From assembly GCF_008973665.1 (NCBI RefSeq), contig NZ_WACP01000001.1:496001-560000 (forward strand): a DNA stretch of 64,000 bases, written 5' to 3'. Below the pieces are notes generated by a model. The model saw only the letters and a list, made by a program, of their open reading frames with translations. It did no database searches and was not told the origin of the DNA. The translations under genes and the position numbers were made by a program. The stretch's first letter is position 1. Every line of letters starts with the position of its first letter. This DNA comes from Paenibacillus tengchongensis. GTDB lineage: Bacteria > Bacillota > Bacilli > Paenibacillales > Paenibacillaceae. Of the stretch, positions 51,837 through 61,712 are shown in pieces.

Positions 51837-52713
51837 AACCGGCGTCCCCCATTTCATAGATAAAGATTTCCTCAAGCGTCAGCGGCAGCAGGTCCAGCAC
51901 ATAGGGATCGTATACGCGAAATGCCTGCTCAATCCGTGCACGGTCGCCTTTCACAATATAGAGACGGACGCTTCCGCGCGTCTCCTGGTGCAGCACCTGC
52001 AGCTTGGCAGTAAGTGCCGTGGCATGTCTTTCATCCCGCAGGGCAACCTGTACCTTGTGCGTATCCGCCTTCAGTTCATCCAGCTCCCGCTCCACCAGCA
52101 TCCGCCCGTGATGCATAATCCCGATATGGTCGCACAGATCCTCGATCTCGCGCAGATTATGCGAAGAGATCATCACAGTAAGCCCGCGGTCGGCGACCTC
52201 CTGGAACAGCAGGTTCTTGATTTGCCGCCGCATTACAGGGTCGAGTCCGTCGATCGGCTCGTCCATAATCAGCACCTCCGGCATACAGCTCAGTGCCAGC
52301 CAGAACGATGCCTGCCGCTGCATTCCCTTGGAGAAACGGCTCAGCTTGCGGCGCGTATCCAGCTTGAATGCCGCCTCCAGCTCCTTGAATCGCCTATCAC
52401 TCCACTTCGGATAAATGGAACGGTAGAAATCAGCCATCGTCCGCAGGGAGGCCTGCGGGAAAAAATACGGAATATCCGGCATAAAGATGATACCGTTCTT
52501 CACCTCCGGCTGTTCAAAGACCGGCTGGCCGCCGATGGTGACCGTTCCTTCCTCGGGCCGGTAAATGCCGGCGAGTGTCTTGAGCAGCGAGGTTTTGCCG
52601 GCACCGTTGGAACCGAGCAGCCCGTATATGGCTCCCTGCTTTACGGTAAGCGATATACCGTCAACCGCCTTCTCTCCCTGAAAGCTCTTGCTGACTCCGC
52701 GAATCTCGATCAT
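51811..52713 (-). CDS. ABC transporter ATP-binding protein
   Basis: 300 residues from ATG 52713, overlapping the GntR stop (ATGA). Walker A GLLGSNGAGKTSLL, the signature LSRFSKGMQRQASFW and Walker B VLIMDEPIDGLD are present. The linker after the signature departs from LSGGQ, as is usual in YtrB/bacitracin-type exporters. C-terminal domain about 210-300. Confidence 0.9.
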   Translation of the reverse strand: MIEIRGVSKSFQGEKAVDGISLTVKQGAIYGLLGSNGAGKTSLLKTLAGIYRPEEGTVTIGGQPVFEQPEVKNGIIFMPDIPYFFPQASLRTMADFYRSIYPKWSDRRFKELEAAFKLDTRRKLSRFSKGMQRQASFWLALSCMPEVLIMDEPIDGLDPVMRRQIKNLLFQEVADRGLTVMISSHNLREIEDLCDHIGIMHHGRMLVERELDELKADTHKVQVALRDERHATALTAKLQVLHQETRGSVRLYIVKGDRARIEQAFRVYDPYVLDLLPLTLEEIFIYEMGDAGYDAQPILL

Positions 52714-53093
52714 GCTTTCTCTCCTCTCTTCTGCTCCAGCGCCTGGCGGTACAACGCGCCGATCTCGCTCTCGGTAAATCCGAGATATACAGCCTCCGCC
52801 ATCAGCCGCAATAATTCCCCGCGCACTTCCGCCCGTTTGCCACCCTTTTGCTCGGGCCCAAGCGGGGCAACGAAGCTCCCCTTGCCCTGAAGGGAATAAA
52901 TATAGCCCTCGCGCTCCAGCTCCCGGTACGCTTTCTGGATCGTATTCGGATTGACGGTAAGCTGCGAGGACAAGGTTCTGACCGAAGGTAGCTGTTCGTC
53001 CGGCTGCAGAATCCCGTGTACAATCAGTTCCTTGATTTTGTCGGTCAACTGTTCGTATATGGGCTTGCGGCTGCGGATGTCCAGTTCGAACAT
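52710..53093 (-). CDS. GntR/YtrA-family repressor
   Basis: 127 residues from ATG 53093 (AGGAGG six bases upstream). Winged HTH about 8-75 (YEQLTDKIKELIVHGILQ, LPSVRTLSSQLTVNPNTIQKAYRELE). The short C-terminal part is the YtrA-type dimerisation helix. First gene of the operon; it should repress itself and the ABC genes, with release by cell-envelope stress. Confidence 0.92.
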   Translation of the reverse strand: MFELDIRSRKPIYEQLTDKIKELIVHGILQPDEQLPSVRTLSSQLTVNPNTIQKAYRELEREGYIYSLQGKGSFVAPLGPEQKGGKRAEVRGELLRLMAEAVYLGFTESEIGALYRQALEQKRGEKA

Positions 53094-53136
53094 GGCCGTC
53101 CTCCTTTCTGAGTGCTGCGACCTGTGCATTCAGCAT

Positions 53137-53185
53137 CTGTATTAACTGTACTACTATTATTAATACAGTATAAAATGATTGTCAA
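53137..53185 (-). promoter_or_regulatory. Promoter and GntR operator of the ABC operon
   Basis: TTGACA (-35, 53180-53185) with a TAATAA -10 region 17 bp downstream. CTGTATTA (53137-53144), CTGTACTA (53146-53153) and TAATACAG (53161-53168) form a dyad with a doubled left half-site across the start region, a plausible repressor site. Confidence 0.6.
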
Positions 53186-53211
53186 CAAAAAAACGGCCCA
53201 TCCGGACCGTT
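53186..53211 (-). terminator. Terminator of the deacetylase gene
   Basis: AACGGTCC / GGGCCGTT followed by TTTTTTT on the minus strand, immediately before the GntR operon -35. Confidence 0.85.
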
Positions 53212-53257
53212 CCTACGTTTCCATTCACTATAACCCAAGTAAAACTTGCAGCACTGC

Positions 53258-54403
53258 TCAGCGTTTGTCCTTCCAGAAATTCACTGGTGTCATCCCTGCG
53301 CCAATGACTCCAAAGCTATAGCCTTCCTTCTGCAGCTGCTCCACAATACGCGGCAGCACCAGCAAAGTCGCCTTCTGGTCGTGCATCAGGATGACCGGAT
53401 CGGTCTTGCCTGCCTTCAGCTTATGCACCTGGTTCATGACGGAATTATAAATTGTGGCGCTGTCCTCTTTATATTTCCAATCCTCCGAGTCAACGTTCCA
53501 ATCCCATAAATGATAGCCCTGGCCAAGCAGCTTATCCCTGAAGCTTTGGGTAAAATACGGCTTACTGCCGTAAGGGGGACGGATCAGCGTTGTGCTTTGG
53601 CCGGATATTTGCTCCAGTATGGCATTCGCATCCGTCATTTCTTTCAGCGCGGCAGCGGGCGAGGCATAGAATTTATGCTTAACATGGGTCATGCCGTGCA
53701 GACCTAGCCCGAAGCCTTCCGTGCCCATCCGCTTAACCTGAGCCGGATACTGGCGCATATGCGGCCCCAGCATAAAGAAGGTCGCCTTCACCTGATACTT
53801 GTCCAGCATATCGAGCAGCTGCGTTGTGGTATTCGATGGACCGTCGTCAAAGGTCAAATACACGGTCATGCCGGGCTTGGCGACTGGATCCTCCGTTCCG
53901 GGATTTGGTGCTGTCTCCGGCTTCAGCTCAGCCTTATATTTATCGGCAAAAGCAGCATCGTCCAGCTTCGCAGCGCCGCTCCACACACGCAGCAAATATT
54001 TATCCGGCACATAGGAAACGCTATACCCAAGATAGACGCTGAGCTTCAGCGGGATCATCAGACTGCCGTTCTCCAGATATGTATTTAAGGGCACAGTCGT
54101 GCCATCTATCAGCACAGCGCCGCCATTATTGCCGGGCAGCAGCAGTGAACGCGAATTGCCGGTAATCTGAATTCCGTCCTTCTGGCCCGTCAGACTCCAG
54201 CCAAGCGCTTCGGACAAGCTCCGCAGGGGTACATAATAGGTGTTATGGCTCGACACAGCGCTTATTTCGGACAGGGAATCCTCGACTGCCAGCTTTAAGG
54301 ATGCGGAAACTCCGCCCGCAGCCGCCCCGGCTGCTTGTGTCAAGGCTATGCCGAGAAGGAGGTATAAAGATAAGAATAAGAGCATTACTTTTTTAATGGG
54401 CAC
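53258..54403 (-). CDS. Secreted polysaccharide deacetylase with stalk domain
   Basis: 381 residues from a GTG with AGGAG upstream. Signal peptide about 1-25; copper-amine-oxidase-N-like domain (about 35-145); NodB domain (about 180-375) with LTFDDGPS, H-x3-H (HGMTHVKH), RPPYGS, DWNVDSEDW and LMHD. It should remove N- or O-acetyl groups from peptidoglycan, chitin-like or EPS chains outside the cell. Confidence 0.9.
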   Translation of the reverse strand: MPIKKVMLLFLSLYLLLGIALTQAAGAAAGGVSASLKLAVEDSLSEISAVSSHNTYYVPLRSLSEALGWSLTGQKDGIQITGNSRSLLLPGNNGGAVLIDGTTVPLNTYLENGSLMIPLKLSVYLGYSVSYVPDKYLLRVWSGAAKLDDAAFADKYKAELKPETAPNPGTEDPVAKPGMTVYLTFDDGPSNTTTQLLDMLDKYQVKATFFMLGPHMRQYPAQVKRMGTEGFGLGLHGMTHVKHKFYASPAAALKEMTDANAILEQISGQSTTLIRPPYGSKPYFTQSFRDKLLGQGYHLWDWNVDSEDWKYKEDSATIYNSVMNQVHKLKAGKTDPVILMHDQKATLLVLPRIVEQLQKEGYSFGVIGAGMTPVNFWKDKR

Positions 54404-54653
54404 CGATTCTAAACTCCTAACTAAGTATATTTATCTATCACTTTATCACATCCCTTGTTTAGGAGATTTGAGAGTTTGTAACCGTCCATAGAAAATGCTG
54501 TTACCCTTTAGCTGTGAAAAAAGACACAATCGTAACTTTTTAAGCAAAACCTCTTCATCTCCGTCGAACCCTGTCACAGCAAGGAAAAAGCGGATACATT
54601 CCCGGGTTTTCAGGCAAAATATTTGTGACGGAATTGGTAACATTTATTTATAA

Positions 54654-54746
54654 TTGTCTAAATTGTGAACTTCCTTAAAATCAGCTTAAAACGCGCCGTT
54701 ACAGTGATCTTTGTCATACATAACAAGTAACGTAACAATTTAGACA
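54654..54746. promoter_or_regulatory. 13-bp inverted repeat upstream of qox
   Basis: TTGTCTAAATTGT (54654-54666) and ACAATTTAGACAA (54734-54746) match perfectly with 67 bp between. The span lies about 65 bp upstream of the promoter. It could bind a redox or respiration regulator, or form a long-range DNA loop. The rest of 54404-54905 holds no gene. Confidence 0.55.
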
Positions 54747-54809
54747 AATATTTTTAACGTAATCGCCACTTTTCAGGTCGTTTGTAGGCAATATGACAAA
54801 AAATGTCTT

Positions 54810-54838
54810 TTGCAATCTGGTTAAGTAATTCTTACTAT
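54810..54838 (+). promoter_or_regulatory. Sigma-A promoter of the qox operon
   Basis: TTGCAA (54810-54815), 17-bp spacer, TACTAT (54833-54838); start site about 60 bp before qoxA. Confidence 0.7.
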
Positions 54839-54905
54839 AGATTAAGGTTATGGATTGATTGTTTAACGATCGGCCAATGAAAAGTATTGAAGGAAGGAGT
54901 TCGTT

Positions 54906-55922
54906 ATGAACAAAAAGGGACCGTTATACGCTTTGTTTCTCAGCCTCGTTCTTCTTTTGCCGGGATGCAGTTCACTCGCTGTTCTGAACCCGAAGGGACC
55001 GGCTGCACGGACATTGTCGGACACCATCATCCTCTCGATTCTCGTAATGATGGGAGTTCTGGCCGTTGTCTACATCTTATATGTCTTTGTGCTGGTGAAA
55101 TACCGGGCCAAGAAGAGCAACGAGGGGTACATTCCGGAGCATGAGGAGGGCAATAAGGTACTGGAGGCAATCTGGATTATCATCCCGATTATCATCGTAG
55201 CCTTCCTGTCCGTCGTTACCGTCAAGTCGACGCATGCCGTTGAGAATGTCGCTGAACAGTACAAGGATCAGGATCCGCTGGTGATTTACGCATCCTCATC
55301 GAACTGGAAATGGCATTTCAGCTACCCGGAGGAAGGCATTGAGACGGTTAACTATGTGAACATCCCTGTTCACCGCGCTGTTGAGTTCCGCCTCTATTCG
55401 TTCGGCACCATTACGAGCTTCTGGATTCCGCAGCTTGCCGGACAAAAGTATGCCATGAGTGACATGCTCACCGAGCTGAACCTTTCAGCAGATACTGTAG
55501 GCTCCTATATGGGCCGCAACTCGAACTTCAGCGGCAAGGGCTTTGCCCACATGGAGTTTGAGGCCCTGGTCATGACTGGTGACGAATACAACGAATGGGT
55601 TCAGGATGTTAAGGCAAACGAACCTGAGTTAACGGAGGATGAGTTCAAAGGCCTGCTTGCCGCCGAACATCTCGGGCGCAAAACCTACTCCTCCACCCAT
55701 CTGACCTTCAGCCCGCCGCCGGGTGACCATAGCGAGCATATGAGCGGCGACGGCAGCGAAATGAACATGGAGAACGGAAACGAGGATCATCAGGACAACA
55801 AGGATATTCATCCTTCACCGGAGCCCTCCAGCCAGACCGAGTTCGACGGCGAGCCTAACCCGGAGCTTGAAGAACCGCTTCCGAGTTTCCCTGCCGACGA
55901 AAGCACACACGAGGGCCATTAA
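54906..55922 (+). CDS. qoxA: Cytochrome aa3 quinol oxidase subunit II
   Basis: 338 residues, AAGGAAGGAG upstream. Lipoprotein signal (LLLPGCSS), two helices (about 40-65, 85-110), then the cupredoxin domain. The C-x3-C and His copper ligands of CuA are absent, which marks a quinol rather than cytochrome c oxidase. The C-terminal 80 residues are acidic and His/Asp-rich, longer than in Bacillus. Confidence 0.92.
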   Translation: MNKKGPLYALFLSLVLLLPGCSSLAVLNPKGPAARTLSDTIILSILVMMGVLAVVYILYVFVLVKYRAKKSNEGYIPEHEEGNKVLEAIWIIIPIIIVAFLSVVTVKSTHAVENVAEQYKDQDPLVIYASSSNWKWHFSYPEEGIETVNYVNIPVHRAVEFRLYSFGTITSFWIPQLAGQKYAMSDMLTELNLSADTVGSYMGRNSNFSGKGFAHMEFEALVMTGDEYNEWVQDVKANEPELTEDEFKGLLAAEHLGRKTYSSTHLTFSPPPGDHSEHMSGDGSEMNMENGNEDHQDNKDIHPSPEPSSQTEFDGEPNPELEEPLPSFPADESTHEGH

Positions 55923-55968
55923 GCTCTTGCCATAGTACGAAGCAATTAGCCTGAAAGGAGCCACCCTA

Positions 55969-57912
55969 ATGGATTTAGAAAAATTTAAGGTTCACGGCGA
56001 ACCCCTGATTTACGGGGCCATGATCAGTATTGCACTGGCCACCATCGGGATCATCGTCGGATTGACCTACTTCAAGAAATGGGGATATCTGTGGCGCGAG
56101 TGGCTTACTACAGTAGACCATAAACGGATTGGTGTCATGTACATCATCGCCGCCCTGCTCATGCTGTTCCGCGGCGGCGTCGACGCGCTGATGATGCGCC
56201 TGCAGACCGCAGCGCCGGAGATGAAGTTCCTCGACGCCCAGCATTATAATGAGGTATTTACCACGCACGGTCTGATCATGATTCTGTTCATGGCGATGCC
56301 GTTCATCATCGGTCTCATGAACGTCATTATTCCACTGCAGATCGGCGCACGCGACGTCGCCTTTCCGCGGCTGAATGCGATCAGCTTCTGGCTGTTCTTT
56401 ATGGGCGCCATGCTGCTCAACATTTCGTTCGTTGTCGGCGGTTCGCCGGATGCCGGCTGGTCGGCCTACTTCCCGCTGGCCAGTATTGAATTCAGTCCGA
56501 CGGTCGGCAACAACTACTACTCACTGGCGCTGCAGATTTCCGGTATCGGGACTCTGATGACCGGCGTCAACTTTATCGTAACGATTCTCAAAATGCGCGC
56601 ACCGGGCATGACACTCATGAAAATGCCGATGTTCACCTGGTCCGTGCTGATCACCAACATTATCATCGTCTTCGCGTTCCCGGTACTGACCGTAGCGCTC
56701 GCGCTGATGATGTTCGACCGCCTGTTCGGCTCCCAGTTCTTCACGATGGCCAACGGCGGGATGGATATGCTCTGGGCGAACCTGTTCTGGGTTTGGGGCC
56801 ATCCGGAAGTATACATCGTTATTCTGCCCGCCTTCGGGATTTACAGTGAAATCATTGCCACTTTCTCCAAGAAGAACCTGTACGGTTACACTTCCATGGT
56901 CTTCAGTATGGTGATTATCTCGCTCCTCTCCTTCCTGGTTTGGGCGCATCACTTCTATACCATGGGTCAAGGGGTTATGGTCAACAGCTTCTTCTCCATC
57001 ACCACGATGGCGATAGCCGTACCGACCGGGGTCAAAATATTCAACTGGCTGTTCACGCTGCGCAAAGGGCGAATATCCTTTACCACACCGATGCTTTACA
57101 CGCTGGCCTTTATTCCGATCTTTACGATCGGCGGGGTAACCGGCGTCATGCTGGCGATGGCCAGCGCCGACTACCAGTACCACAATACGATGTTCCTGGT
57201 TGCGCATTTCCACTACGTGCTGATTCCGGGCGCCGTGTTCGCCGTTATTGCCGGGTTCCATTACTGGTTCCCTAAAGTATTCGGCTTCCGTCTGAATGAC
57301 CGGATCGGCAAGCATGCCTTCTGGTGGATCGCGATTTCGTTCAACGTGACCTTCTTCCCGATGTTCTTCCTGGGACTGATGGGTATGACACGCCGGATGT
57401 ACACCTACTCCGAAGAGAGCGGCTTCGGCCCGCTGAATATGCTCTCCTTCGCCGGCGCACTCGGCCTGGCAATCGGATTTGTCATCCTGGTATACAACAT
57501 CTATTGGAGCACGCGTTATGCGCCAAGAGACACCAACGGCGATCCATGGGACGGCCGCACACTGGAATGGGCTACGCACAGCCCAATCCCGGCTTACAAC
57601 TTCGCCGTTATTCCAAAGGTCAATTCCCGCGATCCTTACTGGGAATCCAAGCAGAAGAACACACCGCTGTACGAAGACAAGATCACCAAGATTCACCTGC
57701 CGAACAACACCGGAAAGCCGTTTATTCTGGGAGTAATCTTCTTCTTCCTGGGCTTCTTCCTCGTCTTCAGCATGTGGATTCCGGCCATCGTCGCCGGGGT
57801 CGGCATCATCATTATGCTGGCCGTCATGTCCTTCGAGCGGGATCACGGCTTCTACATTTCTGCAGAAGAAGTCGCTGCTACTGAAAAGAAACTGCGGGGT
57901 GAGACTGTATGA
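55969..57912 (+). CDS. qoxB: Cytochrome aa3 quinol oxidase subunit I
   Basis: 647 residues, about 14 helices. Contains the CuB-ligand motif WGHPEVYIVILPAFG, HHFYTMG and the HFHYVL heme-ligand segment. It binds heme a and heme a3-CuB and reduces oxygen to water while pumping protons. Confidence 0.95.
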   Translation: MDLEKFKVHGEPLIYGAMISIALATIGIIVGLTYFKKWGYLWREWLTTVDHKRIGVMYIIAALLMLFRGGVDALMMRLQTAAPEMKFLDAQHYNEVFTTHGLIMILFMAMPFIIGLMNVIIPLQIGARDVAFPRLNAISFWLFFMGAMLLNISFVVGGSPDAGWSAYFPLASIEFSPTVGNNYYSLALQISGIGTLMTGVNFIVTILKMRAPGMTLMKMPMFTWSVLITNIIIVFAFPVLTVALALMMFDRLFGSQFFTMANGGMDMLWANLFWVWGHPEVYIVILPAFGIYSEIIATFSKKNLYGYTSMVFSMVIISLLSFLVWAHHFYTMGQGVMVNSFFSITTMAIAVPTGVKIFNWLFTLRKGRISFTTPMLYTLAFIPIFTIGGVTGVMLAMASADYQYHNTMFLVAHFHYVLIPGAVFAVIAGFHYWFPKVFGFRLNDRIGKHAFWWIAISFNVTFFPMFFLGLMGMTRRMYTYSEESGFGPLNMLSFAGALGLAIGFVILVYNIYWSTRYAPRDTNGDPWDGRTLEWATHSPIPAYNFAVIPKVNSRDPYWESKQKNTPLYEDKITKIHLPNNTGKPFILGVIFFFLGFFLVFSMWIPAIVAGVGIIIMLAVMSFERDHGFYISAEEVAATEKKLRGETV

Positions 57913-58505
57913 AGATAGATGCGTCCAAGCCGCTTGAATATTCAACGGAAGAGAACAGCAATAAGATCTTCGGATTCTGGGTGTTCCTGGGAGCGGAAAT
58001 TCCGCTCTTCGCCACCCTGTTCACAGTATATTTTGTTATGGTGAACCGCTTCGCGGACGGTCCGAGCGGCGCTGAGCTGTTCGAGATCGGCCCGGTGCTC
58101 TGGGAAACCTTACTGCTCCTGACCAGCTCGTTCACCATCGGACTTGCGGTCCATGCCATGCGCCTGGGCAACAAAAAAGCTACACTAGTCTTCATGGGCA
58201 TCACGCTGCTGATGGGCCTGGCCTTCGTCGGTATCGAAATCGACGAGTTCTTTACCTACGTGCATGAAGGGGCAACGCTGCAGACCAGCGGCTTCCTGTC
58301 CAGTCTGTTCGTCCTGCTCGGCACCCACGGCGCCCACGTCAGCTTCGGCTTCCTGTGGGGCGTGGCGATTATGATCCAGCTCTGGCGCGAGGGCATCAGC
58401 CCGGCAACGGCCAACAAAACATTTATCTTCTCACTGTTCTGGCACTTCCTGGACGTTGTCTGGATCTTTATCTTCAGCTTCGTCTACCTGAAAGGACTGA
58501 TGTGA
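57909..58505 (+). CDS. qoxC: Cytochrome aa3 quinol oxidase subunit III
   Basis: 198 residues, five helices; starts four bases inside the qoxB stop (ATGA). GTHGAHVSFG and FWHFLDVVWI are typical of subunit III. Stabilises the oxidase complex. Confidence 0.93.
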   Translation: MKIDASKPLEYSTEENSNKIFGFWVFLGAEIPLFATLFTVYFVMVNRFADGPSGAELFEIGPVLWETLLLLTSSFTIGLAVHAMRLGNKKATLVFMGITLLMGLAFVGIEIDEFFTYVHEGATLQTSGFLSSLFVLLGTHGAHVSFGFLWGVAIMIQLWREGISPATANKTFIFSLFWHFLDVVWIFIFSFVYLKGLM

Positions 58506-58506
58506 T

Positions 58507-58800
58507 ATGATAAAGCAACTGTTTCCCATCCGTCATGTGATCGGTTATCTCGCGTCCCTGGTCCTTTCAGCAGCCGCACTCGTCGTCATTTACGGAGACC
58601 TCTCCGACGCGGCGAATATGGTCGTGCTGCTGGTCACGGCGATCATCCAGGCTTCGCTTCAGCTCTTCGTCTTCATGCATATCGGTGAATCTGCCGATAC
58701 CAAGAAAGAGCTGTACATCAATATCGCTTACGCGCTGTTCGTCGGCCTGATTACGATCTTCGGAACCCTGTTCATCTTCGTATGGGGCTGGTACGCGTAA
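58507..58800 (+). CDS. qoxD: Cytochrome aa3 quinol oxidase subunit IV
   Basis: 97 residues, three helices, begins one base after qoxC stop. HIGESADTKKE-type loop and the short hydrophobic C-terminus fit the subunit IV family. Confidence 0.9.
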   Translation: MIKQLFPIRHVIGYLASLVLSAAALVVIYGDLSDAANMVVLLVTAIIQASLQLFVFMHIGESADTKKELYINIAYALFVGLITIFGTLFIFVWGWYA

Positions 58801-58824
58801 ATTACATGAAGGTTCGATTAAGTC

Positions 58825-58856
58825 CCGCCCCCGGCTTCTGCCGGGGGCGGTTTTTT
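58825..58856 (+). terminator. Intrinsic terminator of qoxABCD
   Basis: CCGCCCCCGGC and GCCGGGGGCGG with a TTCT loop, followed by TTTTTT. Confidence 0.93.
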
Positions 58857-58890
58857 GTTTGGCGGGCGGGCCCCGGTCCTCGGCCGGGGA

Positions 58891-58952
58891 GCCTGGCTTT
58901 GCGGCCTGCTCCGTGGGAGGGGCCTGGCTTTGCGGCCTGCTCGGCGGGAGGG
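58891..58952. repeat. 31-bp direct repeat in a GC-rich spacer
   Basis: Two near-identical copies beginning GCCTGGCTTTGCGGCC start at 58891 and 58922. The spacer is over 70 percent GC and codes for nothing I can support. Confidence 0.7.
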
Positions 58953-58996
58953 CTGTTGCGCCCCGCCCCCGCAAGAAGGCTGCCCTAAAGCGAAGA

Positions 58997-59031
58997 ATAA
59001 AAAGCAGCGATTCTGTGTCAGAATCGCTGCT
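58997..59031 (-). terminator. Intrinsic terminator of the chemoreceptor gene
   Basis: AGCAGCGATTCTG pairs with CAGAATCGCTGCT, followed by TTTTT on the minus strand. Confidence 0.92.
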
Positions 59032-59101
59032 TACTCTTCTCCTATTTCCGCTATCCTCCGTCTCCTCCGCTGTAACCAGCGGGAGTCCGGAAGGCCGCCG
59101 G

Positions 59102-60811
59102 TTACAGCTTGAACCGGCCCAGCTCCTTCTGCAGATTCTCGGCAAGTGTGGCCAGGTACTGGGCGGAGTGGGACATTTCGCCCATGGCAGACAGCTGCTC
59201 TTCGCTCGCCGCACTGGTATCCTGCACATCATCCGCACCTTTGCGCGAAATACGGCTTGCCTCCTCCATTGCCTCCGTTACGCCCTGCGATTCCCGGGAG
59301 ATATACCCGATCGCTTGTTGGATGCCTTCTGCCTGCCGCCGGGCGGCTCCGATCGACTGCTGGATCTCGGCAAAGGCCTTGGCTACAAGCCCGCTGTGCG
59401 CGACGCCGTCCGACACCTGGGCTGAGCCTTTGGCCATCGCATCCACCGCCTCCGCAGTCTGCACCTGAATATGGGTGATGATTTCTGTAATCCGCTGCGA
59501 GCTCTTTCCTGTTGCTTCCGCAAGCTGGCGGATTTCACCCGCCACTACCGCGAAGCCGCGGCCATGCTCGCCGGCCCGTGCCGCTTCGATGGAAGCATTC
59601 AGCGAGAGCAGATTAGTCTGTGTCGCGATTTCATTGATCGTGGTAATGATCGTATTGATCTCCTGGGACAGGCTCCCCAGATTGACGACCACATCCTGGC
59701 TGCCGGAGACACTGCTGTCGATCCGCTGCATTTGGTCCAGAATCAGCTCCACTGCTTCGGCACCCCGTTCCGTCGAACCGGCGGCTTCCTCCATCAATGC
59801 AGCCATTTCACCGCCGCTGCGCTCCATGGTATACATTTCCTCTGCCATCGTCTTCACAGAGGATGCCGTCCGTCCGATCATCTGCGCCTGGACCTCAAAT
59901 CCTGCGGCGATCTCGCCCGAGGTCTCTGCAATAAGCTGTGAGGCGCGCGCCGTCTGCTCAGAACTGGCGCTCATCTCCTGAGAGGAGGCCGAAAGCATTT
60001 CTGCACTCTCAGCAATACCCTGCATCATCGTCCGCAGGCTGCCGAGCATCCGGTTGAAGGACTGGTTGATCTGTCCGATTTCATCCCTGGAATTATAATG
60101 GGCCGTTACCGATAAGTCCCCTGCCTCTGCCTGCTTCATTAATCCCTGCAGCTCCCGCAGCGGCTTCGTGATCAATCTGGTAATCACAACGCTGATCAAG
60201 ATAATCAGTATCCAGGCTGCGGTGATAATGATACTGTTCGTCGTCCGCGAGCTTGCCGCACTGCTGGCATTCAGCTTGTTCTGGGCTTCGGCATCAGCCA
60301 GCAGCAGCTTGGAGGTATCATCGAGCAGAGTGGTCATCCGCAAGCGGGCCTCGCTGAAGGCTGCGCCGGAGAAGACCCGGTACCCTTCGCTGTTCATATT
60401 CTTGGCCGCCAGCTGCAGAATGGCCTCACGCTGTGCCCGGTAATCACCCAGCAGCGAAACGTACTGATTAATATTGTCCTTGATGGCGCTATCGCTGAAG
60501 TGCAGCTGCTGCAGCTGTTCCATCAGTCCATTGTTCTTCTCAATGCTCGACTGAATGCCTTGCGCCAGCTCATGGGTCTTCTCCTGATCGTCAGTGAGCA
60601 GATCCTCCAGCAGGTAAGATTCAATCATGCGGTTGTTGGCACGGATTTCTGTAACCAGGTAGATCGGCTGAAGGTTATGGCTGTACGTGTTCTGGGAACG
60701 CTTCGCCATATCATCGGTATTCAATATCCCGATCATGCCCAGGATAATAAGCATAATGACAGCAATGGCCACCAGCACCGTCATTTTATACTTCACTTTT
60801 AATTGCTTCAT
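59102..60811 (-). CDS. Methyl-accepting chemotaxis protein
   Basis: 569 residues from ATG 60811 (GAGGG upstream). Helix 1 (about 11-30), four-helix-bundle ligand domain (about 35-185), helix 2 (about 195-215), HAMP (about 218-270) and the signalling coiled coil with the hairpin [20 protein letters not shown] (exactly conserved MCP tip). Senses small molecules and signals to CheA. Confidence 0.95.
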   Translation of the reverse strand: MKQLKVKYKMTVLVAIAVIMLIILGMIGILNTDDMAKRSQNTYSHNLQPIYLVTEIRANNRMIESYLLEDLLTDDQEKTHELAQGIQSSIEKNNGLMEQLQQLHFSDSAIKDNINQYVSLLGDYRAQREAILQLAAKNMNSEGYRVFSGAAFSEARLRMTTLLDDTSKLLLADAEAQNKLNASSAASSRTTNSIIITAAWILIILISVVITRLITKPLRELQGLMKQAEAGDLSVTAHYNSRDEIGQINQSFNRMLGSLRTMMQGIAESAEMLSASSQEMSASSEQTARASQLIAETSGEIAAGFEVQAQMIGRTASSVKTMAEEMYTMERSGGEMAALMEEAAGSTERGAEAVELILDQMQRIDSSVSGSQDVVVNLGSLSQEINTIITTINEIATQTNLLSLNASIEAARAGEHGRGFAVVAGEIRQLAEATGKSSQRITEIITHIQVQTAEAVDAMAKGSAQVSDGVAHSGLVAKAFAEIQQSIGAARRQAEGIQQAIGYISRESQGVTEAMEEASRISRKGADDVQDTSAASEEQLSAMGEMSHSAQYLATLAENLQKELGRFKL

Positions 60812-60941
60812 TTTTCCCTCTTCACCTCTTCTTCTCATGCTGTGTAATGCTATTTATCGGCGAAAAAGGTCGAATAGTTGATGTCGGAACATGAAATTTG
60901 TCGAATCTTCAATTATCAGTCCAAGCCGGACCGTTGTTCAA

Positions 60942-60974
60942 TAAAAATCCGCCGCCCTATCACCGGCGGCGGAT
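60942..60974 (-). terminator. Intrinsic terminator of the ECF transporter operon
   Basis: ATCCGCCGCC pairs with GGCGGCGGAT, followed by TTTTATT on the minus strand, 52 bp after the S-component stop. Confidence 0.9.
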
Positions 60975-61025
60975 CGTAATGGCGGCTGGAAAACGCCTGT
61001 CCGCCACATATATATTTCGTTTTTC

Positions 61026-61712
61026 CTATTCCTTCAGCAGGCCGTATTTGCGGCGGAAGCGCTCCAGCACTTTCGTCCAGCCACCGGCCAGCACGGCCAG
61101 GAATACGACATTGGACACCGCATGGGCCAAATCAAAGTAAAAGCTGGAGGCCACGGCAGCGGCGGCCAGCGGCCAACTCAGCGTGTCGGGCTGGCTGAGC
61201 AGATACCAGATGTCCATAATCCAGCCGAACAGGAATCCCCAGATGAAACCGAAAGCGAGCAGCCCGGCCCGGCTGTGCAGCAGGGGAGTACTCCGCAGCC
61301 AGCCTGCGCTGAGGCCCATTATTCCCCAGGCAAACATCTGCCACGGCGTCCAGGGCCCCTGGCCGAAATAAATATTCGACACCAGCGCCGCGACCGCGCC
61401 GATGATGAATCCCGCCTCTGCACCGAAGACATAGGCGGAGAGAATCACCAGCGCGGAAACGGGCTTCACATTCGGGAGGGCGGCGAACGGAATCCGGCTG
61501 ATGGCCGCAACGGCCGCCAGCACCGCCAGCAGCACCAGCTCCCGGGCCTCAAGCGGCCTCCGCTCCAGCCGGATGAACAGTGGCAGCAGGGCCGCAGCCA
61601 GCATCACAAGGCTGAGCAGCAGATAATGACGGTCCTTCAGCGCGGCCGTCAAGCCCAGCAGGGACAGGAACAGCCCCAGGGCGATCAGCAGCGGGTAGCG
61701 GTATTTGGCCAT
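61026..61712 (-). CDS. ECF transporter substrate-binding (S) component
   Basis: 228 residues, about six to seven helices. FAALPNVKPVSALVIL and GFIIGAVAALVSNIYFGQGPW fit ECF S components of the large DUF6580/CbrT-like type. The vitamin or cofactor bound cannot be told. Overlaps the fused ATPase gene by 28 bp. Confidence 0.85.
   Translation of the reverse strand: MAKYRYPLLIALGLFLSLLGLTAALKDRHYLLLSLVMLAAALLPLFIRLERRPLEARELVLLAVLAAVAAISRIPFAALPNVKPVSALVILSAYVFGAEAGFIIGAVAALVSNIYFGQGPWTPWQMFAWGIMGLSAGWLRSTPLLHSRAGLLAFGFIWGFLFGWIMDIWYLLSQPDTLSWPLAAAAVASSFYFDLAHAVSNVVFLAVLAGGWTKVLERFRRKYGLLKE

Noticed and set aside
56521..57945. 474-codon frame opposite qoxB
   Set aside because: qoxB is certain by its heme and copper motifs; the antisense frame is Glu/His/Arg-rich low-quality sequence.
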